Assembly: GCA_000507305.1 (NCBI GenBank)
Contig: DF239431.1
Location: forward strand, 1-64,000
Reading direction: 5' to 3'
Source: Breviolum minutum Mf 1.05b.01
Taxonomy: Eukaryota > Sar > Dinophyceae > Suessiales > Symbiodiniaceae
DNA length: 64,000 bases
The position numbers and the translations under genes were made by a program. The notes under the pieces are model-generated. The model was not told the origin of the DNA. It searched no databases and was given only the letters and a program-made list of their open reading frames with translations. Positions 11,279 to 23,930 of this stretch are shown in pieces (positions within the stretch are counted from its first letter, which is position 1; each line of letters starts with the position of its first letter).

Positions 11279-12070
11279 CTGGAAAGAAGCACAGCATCGC
11301 GAATCAGAAGAAAAGAAACGGATGTCAGGATTAATGTCAGAAAACAACAAATTCTTCGACAGCAATGTCCAAGTTGAAATCCAAGATAATCAGGAGACTT
11401 TTTCGAATCTGACTTACTACGACTTGATGACGATGTTGTTTTTTGATCCCAATTGAAAATTTCAATTCATGGTTCAAAGTCGGTAATTTTTCTTCCAGAA
11501 CCATCGGAAATGTCCAAAAAAAAACAATCAGACATCAACACTTCGGTGGTATGACATACCAACATCATATAATATATAAATATATCTGGAAGCCGTTTGT
11601 CCTCTATTTTCAACCTTTTTTCAGCCCAAAAAAACAAGGTCTGACTTCCAACCAACCGGAGTTTGAGGGTCGTTTCAGCCATCAGCGTCGTCCTTGCAGT
11701 GCTAAAACCGATGCCCATTGGGAAGACCTCGAGGTGAAGCAGGTTTTAGGAGGCCGCTTAAAACATTGGAGTTGCACACCAAATTACAGTCAAAAGGTGG
11801 TGTAACAAAAATGGAAGTGTCTTACTAATGAACACTACTAGATCTTTAAACATATATTTGTGCATGTTATATGTATATGCATATATACATATATCAGTAT
11901 TACATATAAACACGAACTCTGTAAAGCAAAGACAGGGATGACCAGCATGGGTTTTCATTGTCTTTTTCTCTATGGAACACCAAACGTTGATTCAGAATCA
12001 CTGCATCACTCTGCGAACTTCGGCCCATCATATACCATGTTTATACCACCTGGAAAGTAGATGGCACAAC

Positions 12071-12765
12071 TCACATTAGTCCTGGTTTATCATGGCCCCT
12101 TACAACGAATCCACCGAACTTGGGAGTGGCGATAGCCATCGATCCTTTCACTACGGCAACACTATTTATGTGTCTGAGTCTGAAAAGGTTCTCCAACTTG
12201 TGTAAGGCAGAATACCAAGAACATATTTCGACATTCCTGAAAGATCTCCACAACGGCCATGGGATTCCATTCCATTTCAGGTTGTGTTTGAATCCATATT
12301 TCCCAAGCTTGTTGGATGATTCATAATATCTACAGCCCCAAAAACTAACATGACAGGCTGAAAAATCTCCATGCTCAATAAGAAAATACATCTTCATTCA
12401 TGGTTGACCTTCCATTGTCATGTTAGTTTGGGGGGGATATTATATTCACCATATGCGCGCTCATATGTTTTTGCCATCATCGACATCTACAAAACTTTCC
12501 ATCACAAAACTTCCATCTCGAGGCTCAGGCTGGGAACATACCATTTGCGCATTACGCAAACTCTGAACTGCAGAGTCAACGCGTTGCCTATGTTCACGGC
12601 AGCCATTGTCAATTAAGTCTCTATGGAACCTTTTATTGCAGTGATCAACCAACATATCCAACATTTATTTTCTATTTGGTGGGTGGTTCATGAGCCAACA
12701 AATAGAGAACTGTCACTTTTTGATCGCTTTTGCAAACTCCTTGCAAAGCAAGTCACAACCAACGA
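12071..12765 (-). CDS. Three exons of unknown helical protein (terminal part)
   Basis: Coding-like pieces lie at about 12717-12765 (VVGCDLLCKEFAKAIK, donor GTGACAG), about 12542-12664 (begins MLDMLVDHCNKRFHRDL, donor GTATGT) and 12071-12236 (acceptor CTTTCAG). The last ends …VVRGHDKPGLM and TGA. The phases of the last join do not fit cleanly: exon 12542 ends in phase 0, while the longer reading of the terminal exon needs phase 2. An exon may be missing or the terminal frame may be different. A family C element sits in the intron. Confidence 0.4.
12330..12436. mobile_element. Family C element
   Basis: Arms AAACTAACATGACAG and TGTCATGTTAGTTT, in an intron of the 12-kb gene. Confidence 0.75.
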
Positions 12766-12798
12766 CTTTGCCAAAAAAAAACAGTGTTTGAACAATTC

Positions 12799-12890
12799 CC
12801 ATAGGATCCATGTATGGTATATTCACCAACATTTACCATAAAAATCAACCAAATGTAGGTGTATATACCATACATGGATCCTATGGGATT
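12799..12890. mobile_element. Family D element
   Basis: CCCATAGGATCCATGTATGG … CCATACATGGATCCTATGGG, 20-nt perfect arms. Confidence 0.9.
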
Positions 12891-13143
12891 CTCTTCATTA
12901 GTCGGGGGTAAGTCATATTTTCCAACACACACAAATTCCAGAAATCCCGCCTCTGTAATTCACTGATCATCTCCAATGACAAGGACCAGCTACCAGACCT
13001 TGGGGAAGCTTATCAAATTGTTCAGCTCCCAAGTTCGCCCGGTTTTGCTTAAGATATGCACATCACTCCTGTGTCTTTTTTCACATGACTCACTGCTGTT
13101 CATTTATTGATATTCTCAATACGTAATGCATACTTGAAGTCAT

Positions 13144-13386
13144 TCAAAAGGCAGAATTTTTGTATAGTGTTCCATTACCATCCCAGCCCACGTGGTTGAG
13201 TGTTTCTTTGTAGACTTTAGATATACCAGTAAAATACATGCCAAATATTGCAGGGATCACCGCCCCACAAGGCAAACATCTCCAACCTATCCATTCTCTC
13301 CGAGATGGTCGAGATGAACGTGGATGCCTCGAGAGATCCATGCTTTGCTTAAAGGAACGGAACTTGGGTAACATGGGGCATCTGCT
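13144..13386 (-). CDS. Terminal two exons of unknown gene
   Basis: The terminal exon 13144-13214 encodes VYKETLNHVGWDGNGTLYKN and SAF before TGA. It joins in phase 1 to an exon of about 13287-13386 (donor GTTGGA) that reads …SMDLSRHPRSSRPSRREWI. A second frame of the upstream exon is also open (APCYPSSVPLSKAWISRG), so the upstream frame is uncertain. Product unknown. Confidence 0.4.
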   Translation of the reverse strand, partial: SRCPMLPKFRSFKQSMDLSRHPRSSRPSRREWIGWRCLPCGAVIPAIFGMYFTGISKVYKETLNHVGWDGNGTLYKNSAF

Positions 13387-13805
13387 GCAATACCACACAT
13401 GTCGTAAGATTACAACAAAAATATGAATCTGACATGCCTCGAATCTGAGTCTACCATGGTTCTACGATGTATTGTTCTACTTTGAATCCAAAATGAAAGA
13501 GACAAGACACGCATATTCATAACGTGTATCATGTTGTTGCTATGATAACGTGTGGATACTATATCCTTTTCCAAAATTGATGTAGAACTAGTCAAAAGAA
13601 ACTATCAAAACCAGGTGACTCTCTACTGTTGTAGTTTCTGTTCGTGCATATGCCCTTCTCCCAGAAGAGTATATATAGAGAAAAAAAACATGTGTTTAAG
13701 ACCGTACAAACCACCAGAAAATAGCTTGTGTTGATCTTGGGGTACTCTACTTCGAAGCTAGCAATAAATCATCATGAACCAAAGTGGAGGAACATAGTGT
13801 TATCC

Positions 13806-13900
13806 TCTAGGGAGCTAACACATCCTCCCGAAAAGGGAACATCATCTTGAAAAGTGCCTTGGTAAGGGATATGTTAGTTCCCGGAAAGGTAACATAGCTT
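13806..13900. mobile_element. Family C element
   Basis: Arms GGGAGCTAACACATCC and GGGATATGTTAGTTCCC; same subtype as 51881-51971. Confidence 0.75.
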
Positions 13901-14263
13901 GTGCACAAAACACCATCATGTGTTTGCAGTATCAAAAGTTCAATGATGGAACATTGAGTCAAATCATCTTATTAAACTGACGATCCGATGCCTTTGCATC
14001 AGCGTCTCCTTCTTTGATGGCCTGGGAAGATCCACAGTGGCGACATGCGGCAAACATGCAGGGAAACTCACAAAAGTGGCGAATTATTTGTGCTTGAGTC
14101 GATATCAACGGCACATACAGTCACATACATATATAAACATCATAAACAAATTCATAAGACATCGACATGTAAATCATTCCAAATCATCTTTCCAAAAAAA
14201 ATAACAAAAACATACACAAAATCACCGGGCCGACTTTCTCAAAGTCCCTAGAGTTTTCATTCT

Positions 14264-14385
14264 CTATGGCCACCCACATTGGTAGCCATCATGGGTCTGG
14301 TGGTCCCCGACACGCCAGGTGGCAAAGGCTTTGGACCAATGTGCCTCGGAATGTGGCGAGCCATCTGTTGCGGATGATTTTGGGT
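14264..14385 (-). CDS. Terminal exon of unknown gene beside a family B element
   Basis: Acceptor GCTCAG, then a phase-1 reading of 39 residues (PKSSATDGSPHSEAHWSKAF, then TWRVGDHQTHDGYQCGWP) to TAG at 14266-14264. The acceptor lies 14 nt downstream of the minus-strand 3' end of a family B element, so that element is within the preceding intron. Unrecognised; Trp/His-rich. Confidence 0.45.
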
Positions 14386-14398
14386 CTGAGCAGCGGAT

Positions 14399-14495
14399 TG
14401 GTGGTTTCAACCCATCTGAAACATGTTATAGTCAAAATGGGTTCATCTTCCCCAAGCAGGGGTGAACATAAAAAATGTTTGAAACCACCACCTAG
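14399..14495 (-). mobile_element. Family B element
   Basis: Same arms; no clear target duplication. The next exon begins 14 nt past its minus-strand 3' end. Confidence 0.75.
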
Positions 14496-16303
14496 TCATT
14501 GCTTTATGGACATGTTGACACAAGCAATCAGCACAAACTCACAATATATTGCGGAACAGTCATTAAGATTTAAAATCATTGAAACAATTTATATAGTGTC
14601 CTCGGATTTTGTAATTGGGCTTCTAAGAGGTCACACATTTTTGTTTCATCAAACAAGTTGATGACGTTGATTTGGTTTTGAGATTCTGAGAAACCCAACC
14701 ATTGCTGCACATCGCACCTTCGCTTGTGGAATCTTTACATGGCTGTCCTGACATTCCAATTCGAGCCAATTGGGAAGAATAATTTCAAACGGAAGCAAGC
14801 ACAAGTTGCAACCAACTGGGGGCATTATCTAACACCAAATGAACACTTTTATCAGGGGAAATCCCTCAAAATTACCATTATCCATTCATAGTTTGCATTG
14901 TTTGATTCCCCTAAAATGCGTAACTTCATCACCCATGCCCTAAAGGATGGGAATGTTTTATACCTTTTGAAACAATCTTTACAGTCATACAGTCATGTTT
15001 TTTTGGTCTTATTTCCTTCCTCAAAAACTCATTTGTTCAAGACTTCTTGAAACATCTGCAACCCTCTCAACCACTCAGCAGCAACATCTTGAAGTCTTTA
15101 TGGAGACGCCTACTCGAACAAGAGCATACTCGGAAATGAACCTTTCATTGCCCCTGCCAAAGCAAAATGCATAATGCTACACAAACTTCAAATATCACAT
15201 ACAAAAACCCGTTCAGGATGGGTATCATCCGAGCGACCGGCAAAATTAGGGGTCTCTCTGGGGCCGAACTGGAAGGGGTATCGTTTTTGGAATTAGGTAT
15301 CGTTTCTTCAGCAATACACTTAGTTTTTCTCGTCCCTTCCACGTTTTGGGACATTTGCATTTTTGGTTAAGAGCCGCTGCCCTCTCAGAGTTTCGTTCAA
15401 GTTGTTTGTCAGGATCCCTTAAATGGACCAAATCATCTCTACTATTGTCAAAGTAGCTGAGAGTAGAGCAGCTCAGAAAAGAATATCCCAGTGTCTACAT
15501 TGCAGGCTTGTTGCTCTAAAGACTCTGAGGGCAATTATCCTTGTATGGAAGAACTAAATAGCTTCCTTCATAGTTGTTTGCATTGCCAGCTCATTGGATA
15601 CAATAGACTGAGCAAACGGAAAAAAACCTTTAACGCCTTGGCAATCTCAGACTTACCCCGATAAATCTTTCAGATATGCAAATAGATGTAGATGAGTAGT
15701 AAAACAAACATAAACATGTACATTATAGATGTATATATGTAGCTATACATTATACATCATTATACTGTATATTTGTTTATCATTTGATTCACAAAAAAAA
15801 TAAACACAAAATAGAAAATACATGTGGAAGGGTATCGTTTTTAGGGATTAGGTATCTTTTTTGTTCGACTACACCTTACGACCAGTCCAATACTAAAATG
15901 AAAAAAACTCAGCTTTGCGCTGGTTGTTCATCTATCAAGAAGTCACCCACAAGCGAAAAACGACTTCAGCCGATCCAAAAAAGATGCCTTGTGATTGTCA
16001 TGCCGTTGCACTGTCTCCTGTGGGAATGACAGCTTGACGCTGCTAGGTTCATAGTCTCAAAAAATCCTGCAAGTGCCTAGTGCTCTGGACCCTAGTCCTG
16101 CTTAGTACGCTAGATGCAGCAATGGGCAGCTAGATATGAACGTGCATAAATGATAAGTAACCACATTAAAGAACTGACAATCACCCAGAATCACGGACAA
16201 ATTGAGCATATTCAAAAAAAATATCCACTTGCAGTTTCTTGCTCAAATTCACTCAGGTATCCGAGGCCCGAAATCAGGCCCGAAATCTGTGGAAATCATC
16301 TAC
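14496..16303. other. Mostly intronic or intergenic
   Basis: Only one coding-like patch: minus 15190-15330 (…EETIPNSKNDTPSSSAPERP). AT-rich runs at 15680-15780. A phrase of about 20 nt near 15277-15305 recurs at 15830-15858 (GGGTATCGTTTTTAGGGATTAGGTAT type), a short direct repeat. Confidence 0.3.
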
Positions 16304-17545
16304 CTGTGGAAATTGTCAAAGTTGGAGTACCTCAATGCCTCAACTTGAAAATTCTCATCTTGGTCATCCTTCCAATGGTCGCGTGAAAGGTCCGACCAAT
16401 ACGGATCTCCGATTACTACAATCGATTCTATTTTTCGCATGCAAAAAGGACATGAAAGTTGTGAGTTTTCTCTTTTCATCTGCGACGATATTGAAGCTTT
16501 CGCCTAAAACTCAGGGCAGTTTTGATCACCTGCCTCTAACACCGCCATTGCCACTGGCCATTTGAACTCCTCTGTGATGCAAGACTTTAAAACTGGCCGG
16601 AAAGTTTAAAAGATGTTGATGTGCAAAAAATCTGCTATACCATGGGATCCTTGTAATGGCTGAGTATAATTCCTATATAATTAGTATAATCCCCTATATA
16701 CAACAAAAAAATCAGCGTTTTGGTCACTGCTCAAGTGAGTAAATTGCGGATGCTTTCAACCAGTAAGGAAACATCGCCATTGCCCAGTCCTGACAAACTT
16801 GGGCAGCTCCCAAATAGACCTAGCAGTGCTGAAGGTCTCATCATCTTGAAAGGGGACAAGTTGTTCTTTGAGACGCCCATATGACATCCAACGTTCAATG
16901 ACTTTGCATTGGATCTATAATACAAATTCTCCATCCTTTCTGAGAAAATAATTGATACATTCTCTAAACATGGGTTGCTTTGGAAAAATTGAATAATTGG
17001 AAGCATGTGGAATCATATTCTATCAAGATTGGGAGCTGCTCTGCTTGAAAACTCAATTGGGGTTCCAGTGTAACGCTTCGAGTTCGCGAATCGATGTATC
17101 GATGTTTACTGTAGATCTTCACCAGTCATTCTGCATGGAACTCTTTTAAAGAACACCAGTCATTTGGCTCAATTTGTTTTTGATCATTGGGCTTCTTGCT
17201 ATTCAAAGGATGCAACACATGTGTTTTATTAGACACAACATATAGGTGATATGTGCCAAACTGGACATAAAATGGTGTGCATGTTTCCTTTCCCTTCTTT
17301 ATTTTGGCGCAATCTTAACTCCAATAATTGTCTACCAAAATACAACCCGCACACAAAAACAAACAAATAAACAAACACTCACAGAATCAACGCCCTAGTG
17401 CTCCAAATACCCTGTTAGGTCCAGTGTTTAGGGTATCCGTTTAACCCACTCCCAAAACCCACGTGAGCTCACGGGAGCCTCGTGCCAATGGTCAGCGCAA
17501 AGGTTTGTGAAGTGCCCTGCTTTATCCAGCAAGGACCTATCGCCA
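16304..17545 (-). CDS. Exon group of unknown gene with a CPFC motif
   Basis: Three good exons: about 17479-17545 (SLLDKAGHFTNLCADHWHEA, donor GTGAGC), 16761-16901 (VIERWMSYGRLKEQLVPFQD…, donor GTTGAA) and 16304-16503 (AKASISSQMKRENSQLSCPF, then CMRKIESIVVIGDPYW, donor GTAGAT). The last has a CPFC pair that could be half of a zinc site. Phases do not chain perfectly, so at least one exon is missing between them, or these are two genes. Family H and I elements lie in the introns. Confidence 0.45.
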
Positions 17546-17581
17546 AGGTTGACCCAGAAATTGCGAAGAAAATCATCAAAT

Positions 17582-17689
17582 ACACCCCCGAAATTTAACA
17601 GTTTGCCCCTGAAACATGATGGTTTTTCCAAGATGAGTTTCCTTTTGGGATTGCCTATCTTTAGGGGCTATGTTAAATTTCAAGGGTGT
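17582..17689. mobile_element. Family I element (related to C/E)
   Basis: TACACCCCCGAAATTTAACA … ATGTTAAATTTCAAGGGTGTA. Confidence 0.8.
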
Positions 17690-18334
17690 ATCATGATACA
17701 AGTAAACACAGCTCTTAGCTATAATATTGATAGTATGATGGAACATATGTAGGTATCTGATATCTGAAGCATTTTTGTTGACTCTTGGAAGTCCTTTTTC
17801 GATATGTCTACAGCTGTATTTTCCAGCATCTAAACATGGCTGGGATCACAGGACATTCTTCCACCGCAATCCTTTCATGGCCTCCAGGCGAGGAGGTGAA
17901 ACCCCACTCTGCGAACTGGAACTCTTCAACTTTGAGTAAATCATCATGTTCATCATGTTCACTTTCATCGTGTTCATCATGATTGTCATCATGATGATCA
18001 TCATGAGCACAATGCAATGAATGCCAATTGAAGTCTCAATAAGTCTAAATATATATATATATATGTCTGCACATACCAATACCAAACACTGTACATATGG
18101 TGCAGTATATTATGTACAAACACCACATGACACGGATAGATTCACCGGACCCAGGATCCCAAACATTGGTTATGCCATTCATCAGGACAACATTGAAAAA
18201 TAAAAAACTATTCCTTACCGATCATGATCCGATCATAGTTGCTTGTCATTTACCAAACATCACAATGGCGAGCATAGCCTGACACATCTGACACAAGGTG
18301 CAGTGGTCAACTGCTGCGCAGCAACACTGAGTCA

Positions 18335-18635
18335 CTAGCAAGCAATACATCCATTTTGTCCGTCCAAATGTGAGCGCAGAGCTTCGATTGTCACGTGGAA
18401 GTCACTTGGATTGGGCAAAGTTTCACTGAAAATGGAGATTCCTTTGCCACTATCACCAACATCTGGGAGGCAAAGAAAATGTGGCTGCTGTGTCTGAAGG
18501 ATGTCGTGATGACTGGCTTTCTCACTGTTCTTCCCGCGCTTCAAACAGCCCCTCTTGTCTCCATCTTTGTCCAGAACAGATCTCTTCAAGCTGCCATCAA
18601 GCTTAGAGTCTGAAATTCTTCCATCAAATCCACTT
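18335..18635 (-). CDS. Terminal exon of unknown protein (100 residues)
   Basis: Open from an acceptor ACAAG near 18636 to TGA: residues GFDGRISDSKLDGSLKRSVL, a Lys-rich middle, and the end HLDGQNGCIAC. Hydrophilic, no membrane segment. Upstream at 18660-18760 all three minus frames are open, so the previous exon could not be fixed. Downstream neighbour of the methyltransferase on the same strand. Confidence 0.45.
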
Positions 18636-19140
18636 GTCACGTAACGTCATGTTCCGAATTTCAACGGGATCCTTTTACCCTCAACGGTCCCCGAGACACG
18701 GGTCCATTCATCGGAGGGGGTTCCGACCTCCGGGTCCATGTTGTGCCGGCTGCACCGTCAAACAAAAAAAAGCTTTCATGACACCGGCTCTTTCATCCAC
18801 AAGGAACACCAAGCGAGTGGTGGTTCACTGAAGTCTTGTCGTCGATATGTTTCTGTCCAGTCGAAGCGTGTTGATCGAAGATCCTGCATGTTTGGTGTAC
18901 GTGGCTCGTTTTAGAACCACTGACATGGCCGCATCTTCCAAATTTGTTTCTCAAGTTGTATGTCAAAATATGATCTAACCTTCAAGCAAAGCAACAAACC
19001 ACTTTGAGGAACTTCGGGTTACTGTCATCAAAACTGTCCAAACAAATTCCTCCTATACCTACCCTCTGATAAACTAACACAGCAATGGAATATAGGGAGT
19101 ACATCTTCAAAAAGGGTCTTGTGTCCATGAATTAGTCTAC

Positions 19141-22100
19141 CAGAGTGTGTATAATTTCCTGGAAACCCATTGAAGCTGGAAATCCCCATGTCCTTGCAAA
19201 CAAGTCCAGTTCCATCAAAAGCGTGCAAGACTTCATCTTTCGACAGCTGCACTGGCCCTCGCGCGAATGGCTCCTTGACATTTTTTGGGCCATTCAAACA
19301 ACACAATTGGAACTTTCCGAAACTAAAGAAAACACCATAGTGTTGATGGAAGACATCACAAACAACCACCTGGTATGTATAAACCCTGTAAATAATGGGA
19401 TAAACTACCTATCAATTCAGGTAGGATTTCTTCCATCAACAGTATCACATGAGTTGCAATTTAAAACAAACATTTGAAATCTTCAAGTGTCCTCTGAATC
19501 AGCGGGACTTGAAGCGCTACGTACACATAATCACACATTACTAAATATGTACAAGTAACTTACAGGTGCAATATGTGCAAATAGAATTAGATGAGGGGAT
19601 GTTTGGTACCGCCCAAGCACTTCGTAAAAAACGCCATGTTTTGTTGTTTTTCCAACTCACACGGTTTTGTACATCAGAAAAATGGAGGCCCACAATGCCA
19701 GGGGATTTTGGAGGATCTCGACAGGTATATTGCCATGTGACACACAAGGGAGCATGACAAGCTGCAATCTGCCATTCATGTTGGAAAACATCTTCCGTAT
19801 ATAATCTGCAGAAGCTTGGATGGTTGCATCTTCAACCAAAGATGGTCACGCGATTCAAACATAAGCTATATAAACATACCTAAGACCTAAGCCTATACCA
19901 CTGCTTAATGTCACAAAAACCCCACCCCAACCATCCATCACAACCATTCTCTTATAGGAAGTAGAGACATCCTCAACGATCTCAAAATCTTGAGCTGAAT
20001 CCACCTTTTGCAAGAATCACTCATACATACAGCAAATCTAAACAACTCCCCCATCAATGACTTGCAATATTCATTGCAAAAATGAGAGAAAACCCCTCCA
20101 GTGCTCTCATGGTTTCTACCAGTCCAAGTCCTCAGAATTGCCAGTCAACATCAAGAGATGTCCACCAGGGGCCAACAAATCTGCAATAATCTTGGCAGCT
20201 GCCTTTCCATCAACCTGATACCTCAATTGGGAAAAGGACAGCAATGGAATCTATGAGATACACTATACATGTCTCTAGTGTTTACATAACTGTCAAGTCA
20301 AGACTGCTTAATATCAGACCCGTTCTGATTTGATTCACCATGGTTTCTTGGTGTTCATCTTATTTTGGTTCAATACCCACTTAAAACATCAGTCAATATC
20401 CAAAGTCAAACCACCATGAAAGACCATGAAAAACGCCCAGTTGCAAGCAATGGAAGCACTGACAATCAAAAATGAAGTCAAATTGCCACGCACCTGGAAG
20501 TTACCGCCCCCATCAGCCCGTGGAATCCTTTTGGAAACCATCATTTTCAGGTTCCATGTCAAACTTCCGGGGTGTAGGTCACTTTCCAATAGGAACAGGA
20601 CATATGTGGGGCTATATGCGGAAAAAACAATCTGAAATGCATATGCTGCACGCTAATGCGAACATATTGAATGTACAAATAGGGCATACGTGTGTCTGTA
20701 TATATATATATATATATGCTAGTATTTATATACATACATAAATATATATGTATATATATAATATTTTCATGTTTGCAAGCACGGATCCTTCATATAATCA
20801 CATCACATATCTTACAAATAAAGCAGCGCTAATACACACTATAATTCTATTGTCTGCGTACAAGTGTCATCCCCTCAACTCAAGAAAGCAATGTGACAAA
20901 ATCTGGGGAATACCTGTTAAGTGAACTGATTGCATCTCTCACCAAGGTGCAACAAAATATTTTGTTCTAACGAGTGGTTGACAACCAAACCAAACCCTCA
21001 AGATGTGTCATCGTCGCAAACAAAGACAATGATCAATGGACGCGGCTACCATATCAGAAGTTCACGTGTCTTGCACATTGACAACATTATCAAAAGACAT
21101 CTATCATACTGATATATAGTATTGTACAGCGTATGACATATGAAACGTATATTAGGTCCATAAATAGTTTTAAATACATGTCATGTATCATGTATACATA
21201 GTAAATATGATAGATATATTTATACATCTTGAAAAAGAAAATAGAGGACCATTACAACTCAAGTTCCTAGTCTCTCACCCCGAAATTTTCTTTCCCTTCA
21301 TCCGTCATCATCCGACACCTTTGTCAAGCAAGCTGATCTCACCAGAGAGCTGGAATAAATCAGCGCAAATCACCTGATGAGATTTTTCGACCAGGCAACT
21401 TATAGACAAACCGGCACCGAATTGGCAAATTCTGCAGGATGTTGACACATATCGCAACAAAGAATCATACTAGAAGTGCTAGCAAACCAACATGACCTTA
21501 GTACAGTTGCATTCTTCACATCTAGATAGATATATTTGGCTTCAACATCACATTTCTAGACCAACCAAGCTTCTAAAATCAAAGGTGTCTTCCGCCGTTT
21601 AACATGCTCTTCCCCATCAGATCAGAATAACACCAGTCACTTAAAGTATTTGCCTAATCCTCAGGCTGGTCTGATAATGTCTTCAACATTCTTCAACTAC
21701 ATTCCAGTAAACTAACATGGCAATGAGCCATGTTAGTGTACCAAAGGGTATTCATGTGCAATTGTGGCTTGCTTTCACAAGAATATCCTCCAATATTTGT
21801 GATCATTTGATATACGTATAGCTTTTGTGACAAGCGGCCTGCCAAAGGGCCTTGGGACATGATGTTTCCAGAGCAGCTGTGCTGATGTCCACGGCTTCTT
21901 GGACGATGTCAACACCACAAACAAAGCTAAAATCATGTTGTGCCAAGGCGACCAAATTCTCACCTATGATGGCTGCTCGGTCCGTGGGTGAAGACCCGAC
22001 TCAAGGAGGTACAATTGGCCTTGACATTTCTCTCTGTTTCTCACATCTCGAAAATTCAATGCAATAAATTCCCCAAACCTATATGAAGATCAACGTTAGC

Positions 22101-22949
22101 ATCAAATGTATATCAGATCATCAGGTCATCCAATAAGACCAGGTCACCAGTGCCAGATCCTAATTCCAATGCTCTGATGGCACCGCCCTTGTCCTTGGAC
22201 CTCCATTGCCATGGCCATGTGGCCAGGAAATTTAAGAGCTGCGATGCAGGTAAATGACTACGCCATGGCAACTTTGAGGGATCGGAAGGTCCATCTTTTT
22301 CAGGCAGATGTGGAGCATAGGAACCTCCCAAGGTGGAGGCAGTGCCGTTTTGAAGCCCCCAAAACAGACAACCGACAAAAACCCATAGGATCCATGGGAC
22401 TGGTATATATTTACCTATACATTTACCGTAAAAATCAAACAAGGGTAGGTAAATATACCAGTCCCATGGACGGTATGGGTAATAGAATAATGTTGGCAAC
22501 GTTTGGATTGATGAACAATATGTTATCTTTCTCCAAAAATAAGTGACGATGATACCTGTCTGCAGTGTGCTTTGTATGAACATTGCTCTTTTTCTGATCG
22601 TCTGTCACGTACTGTCTATAACCAGAAGCGGACCTCAAAACCAGCACCAGCTGTCATGTAGTATACAACACTGTTGTTGGATACTGGGCATTGAAAACCG
22701 CAGATTTTTCGGGCCAAAGAAATCAACAAACGGAACCAACCAACCAACCAACCAACCAACCAACCAACCAACCAACCAACCAACCAACCAACCAACCAAC
22801 CAACCAACCAACCAACCAACCAACCAACCAACCAACCAACCAACCAACCAACCAACCAACCAACCAACCAACCAACCAACCAACCAACCAACCAACCAAN
22901 GGCCTTGGTAAAAACCTACCCACTTCTCCCGTCGAAGCCAATCTGACAT
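19141..22949 (-). CDS. Class I SAM-dependent methyltransferase, at least seven exons
   Basis: Exons: 22916-22949 ([11 protein letters not shown]), 22148-22324, about 21839-21963, 21343-21373 (31 nt), 20435-20493, 20120-20214 and about 19141-19322. Motif I is [16 protein letters not shown], split by a GT-AG intron inside GTG. Next come [13 protein letters not shown] (motif post-I), [23 protein letters not shown] (motif II region) and [18 protein letters not shown] (motif III), then [16 protein letters not shown]. This is the Rossmann methyl-transfer fold; the substrate cannot be told. Exon 3 appears to use a GC donor after …KALWQ, the only phase-0 choice I found. The acceptor of exon 5 at 20494 lies in a family E arm. 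Intron 1 holds the (AACC)n tract. The 3' end is not resolved. Confidence 0.8.
19340..19442. mobile_element. Family A element
   Basis: TA-flanked; lies just upstream, on the minus strand, of the last methyltransferase exon. Confidence 0.8.
19657..19839 (-). CDS. Possible extra exon inside a methyltransferase intron
   Basis: A 60-codon open stretch, starting [20 protein letters not shown], with a GTGTGAGTT donor-like site at its end. It lies between methyltransferase exons 20120-20214 and 19141-19322. It could be an alternative exon, a nested gene or chance. Confidence 0.25.
   Translation of the reverse strand: MVEDATIQASADYIRKMFSNMNGRLQLVMLPCVSHGNIPVEILQNPLALWASIFLMYKTV
20490..20577. mobile_element. 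Family E element supplying a 3' splice site
   Basis: Right arm intact (GGTTCCATGTCAAACTTCCGG); left tip CACCTGGAAG gives CTTCCAG|GTG, the acceptor of methyltransferase exon 20435-20493. Confidence 0.65.
21705..21746. mobile_element. Family C minimal hairpin
   Basis: Only the arms remain: TAAACTAACATGGC and GCCATGTTAGTGTA around a 5-nt loop. Confidence 0.65.
22379..22474. mobile_element. Family D element
   Basis: In methyltransferase intron 1, 55 nt upstream of the exon 2 acceptor. Confidence 0.85.
22734..22899. repeat. (AACC)n microsatellite, ~41 units, followed by an N
   Basis: Uninterrupted AACC repeats end at the only ambiguous base in the window (22900). It lies in intron 1 of the methyltransferase. 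The N suggests the assembler could not pass the tract, so the true length is unknown. Confidence 0.95.
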
Positions 22950-23930
22950 GCTGAACTTGAGCCTGAAAAAATCTCACACCTTAAATTGGTACAGGTGAGG
23001 GGGTTCAACTACCAGTAACGGGCGATTCAGTGAAGGCAACCCCCAAATATCCCAAACATGGTATTTCGAACATATTAAACATATCAAATAATATACAAAC
23101 GGAAGGTGCAACACAAAAAAGGTGTATTCGTATTGAATCTTTTTCCTCTTGGCTTGAGAGACACCTCCATGCAGAAAACTGTGGAAAACCCGATAAACAC
23201 CTCCTGTGGATCGATGAACAATTGTGAGGCTAAACCCCACCACGTTTTTCAGGAGATATAAATCATCAAACTGGTAGAGGTTGGGGAACACTTTGATAAC
23301 ATAATTATATGACATGTATTGCAATCTGTGTTGGTTGAAGTGATATTGCCCTGCTGGCTAAATTGATAGTAGCCAGTTGTTGCCTAATCAACCTAGCCAA
23401 TGATACCAAGCTGATAGAACTTCTTCAGTGGGAGAATTGTCTTCTGCTAGTCCGCACAGGTTTTTGCTCAAATCATACTGCAATTTAATGATCGCGAGTG
23501 AAACCTGATCCGAAACCAGCATCGCATCGGTTGTTCCGAACTACCCAAAAGCAGCCCACCATTGCAGTCGCCTCCATCACAGTTTTGCTCTTCCATTCTT
23601 GGCCGAAACCTCGAGCTGGAGGGACCGATTCCGTTCGAACATTTTCCAGCCAACAAAAGCCCCTGGATGTAGAAATTCACAAAAGGAACTGATTTTTTGG
23701 GGCCTGATGGATATTAGACTTTTGTAGATTCAATTCATTATCTAAAATCAGCTTTGTTTTAGCAATTGCGACCAAACATGGCGAAAGTACGGATCACAAG
23801 ATTTTCTTGTCAATACCTTGACCGTCGAACTGGGCTGCTGACGACGTGCTGCGGTTCGATCAGAGGGAGCTTCTACCGGCTTGGTGCAGTCCTTTTAGGG
23901 TGTGGAGTCATCTTTCATCGATGTTTTTCC

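Noticed and set aside
22734-22899. Possible CRISPR-like or satellite array
   Set aside because: Tetranucleotide units without spacers; a simple microsatellite.
22543-22977. Repetitive open frames over the AACC tract (poly-NQPT and poly-VGWL)
   Set aside because: A 4-nt repeat cycles through a 12-nt coding period in all frames; this is not a gene.
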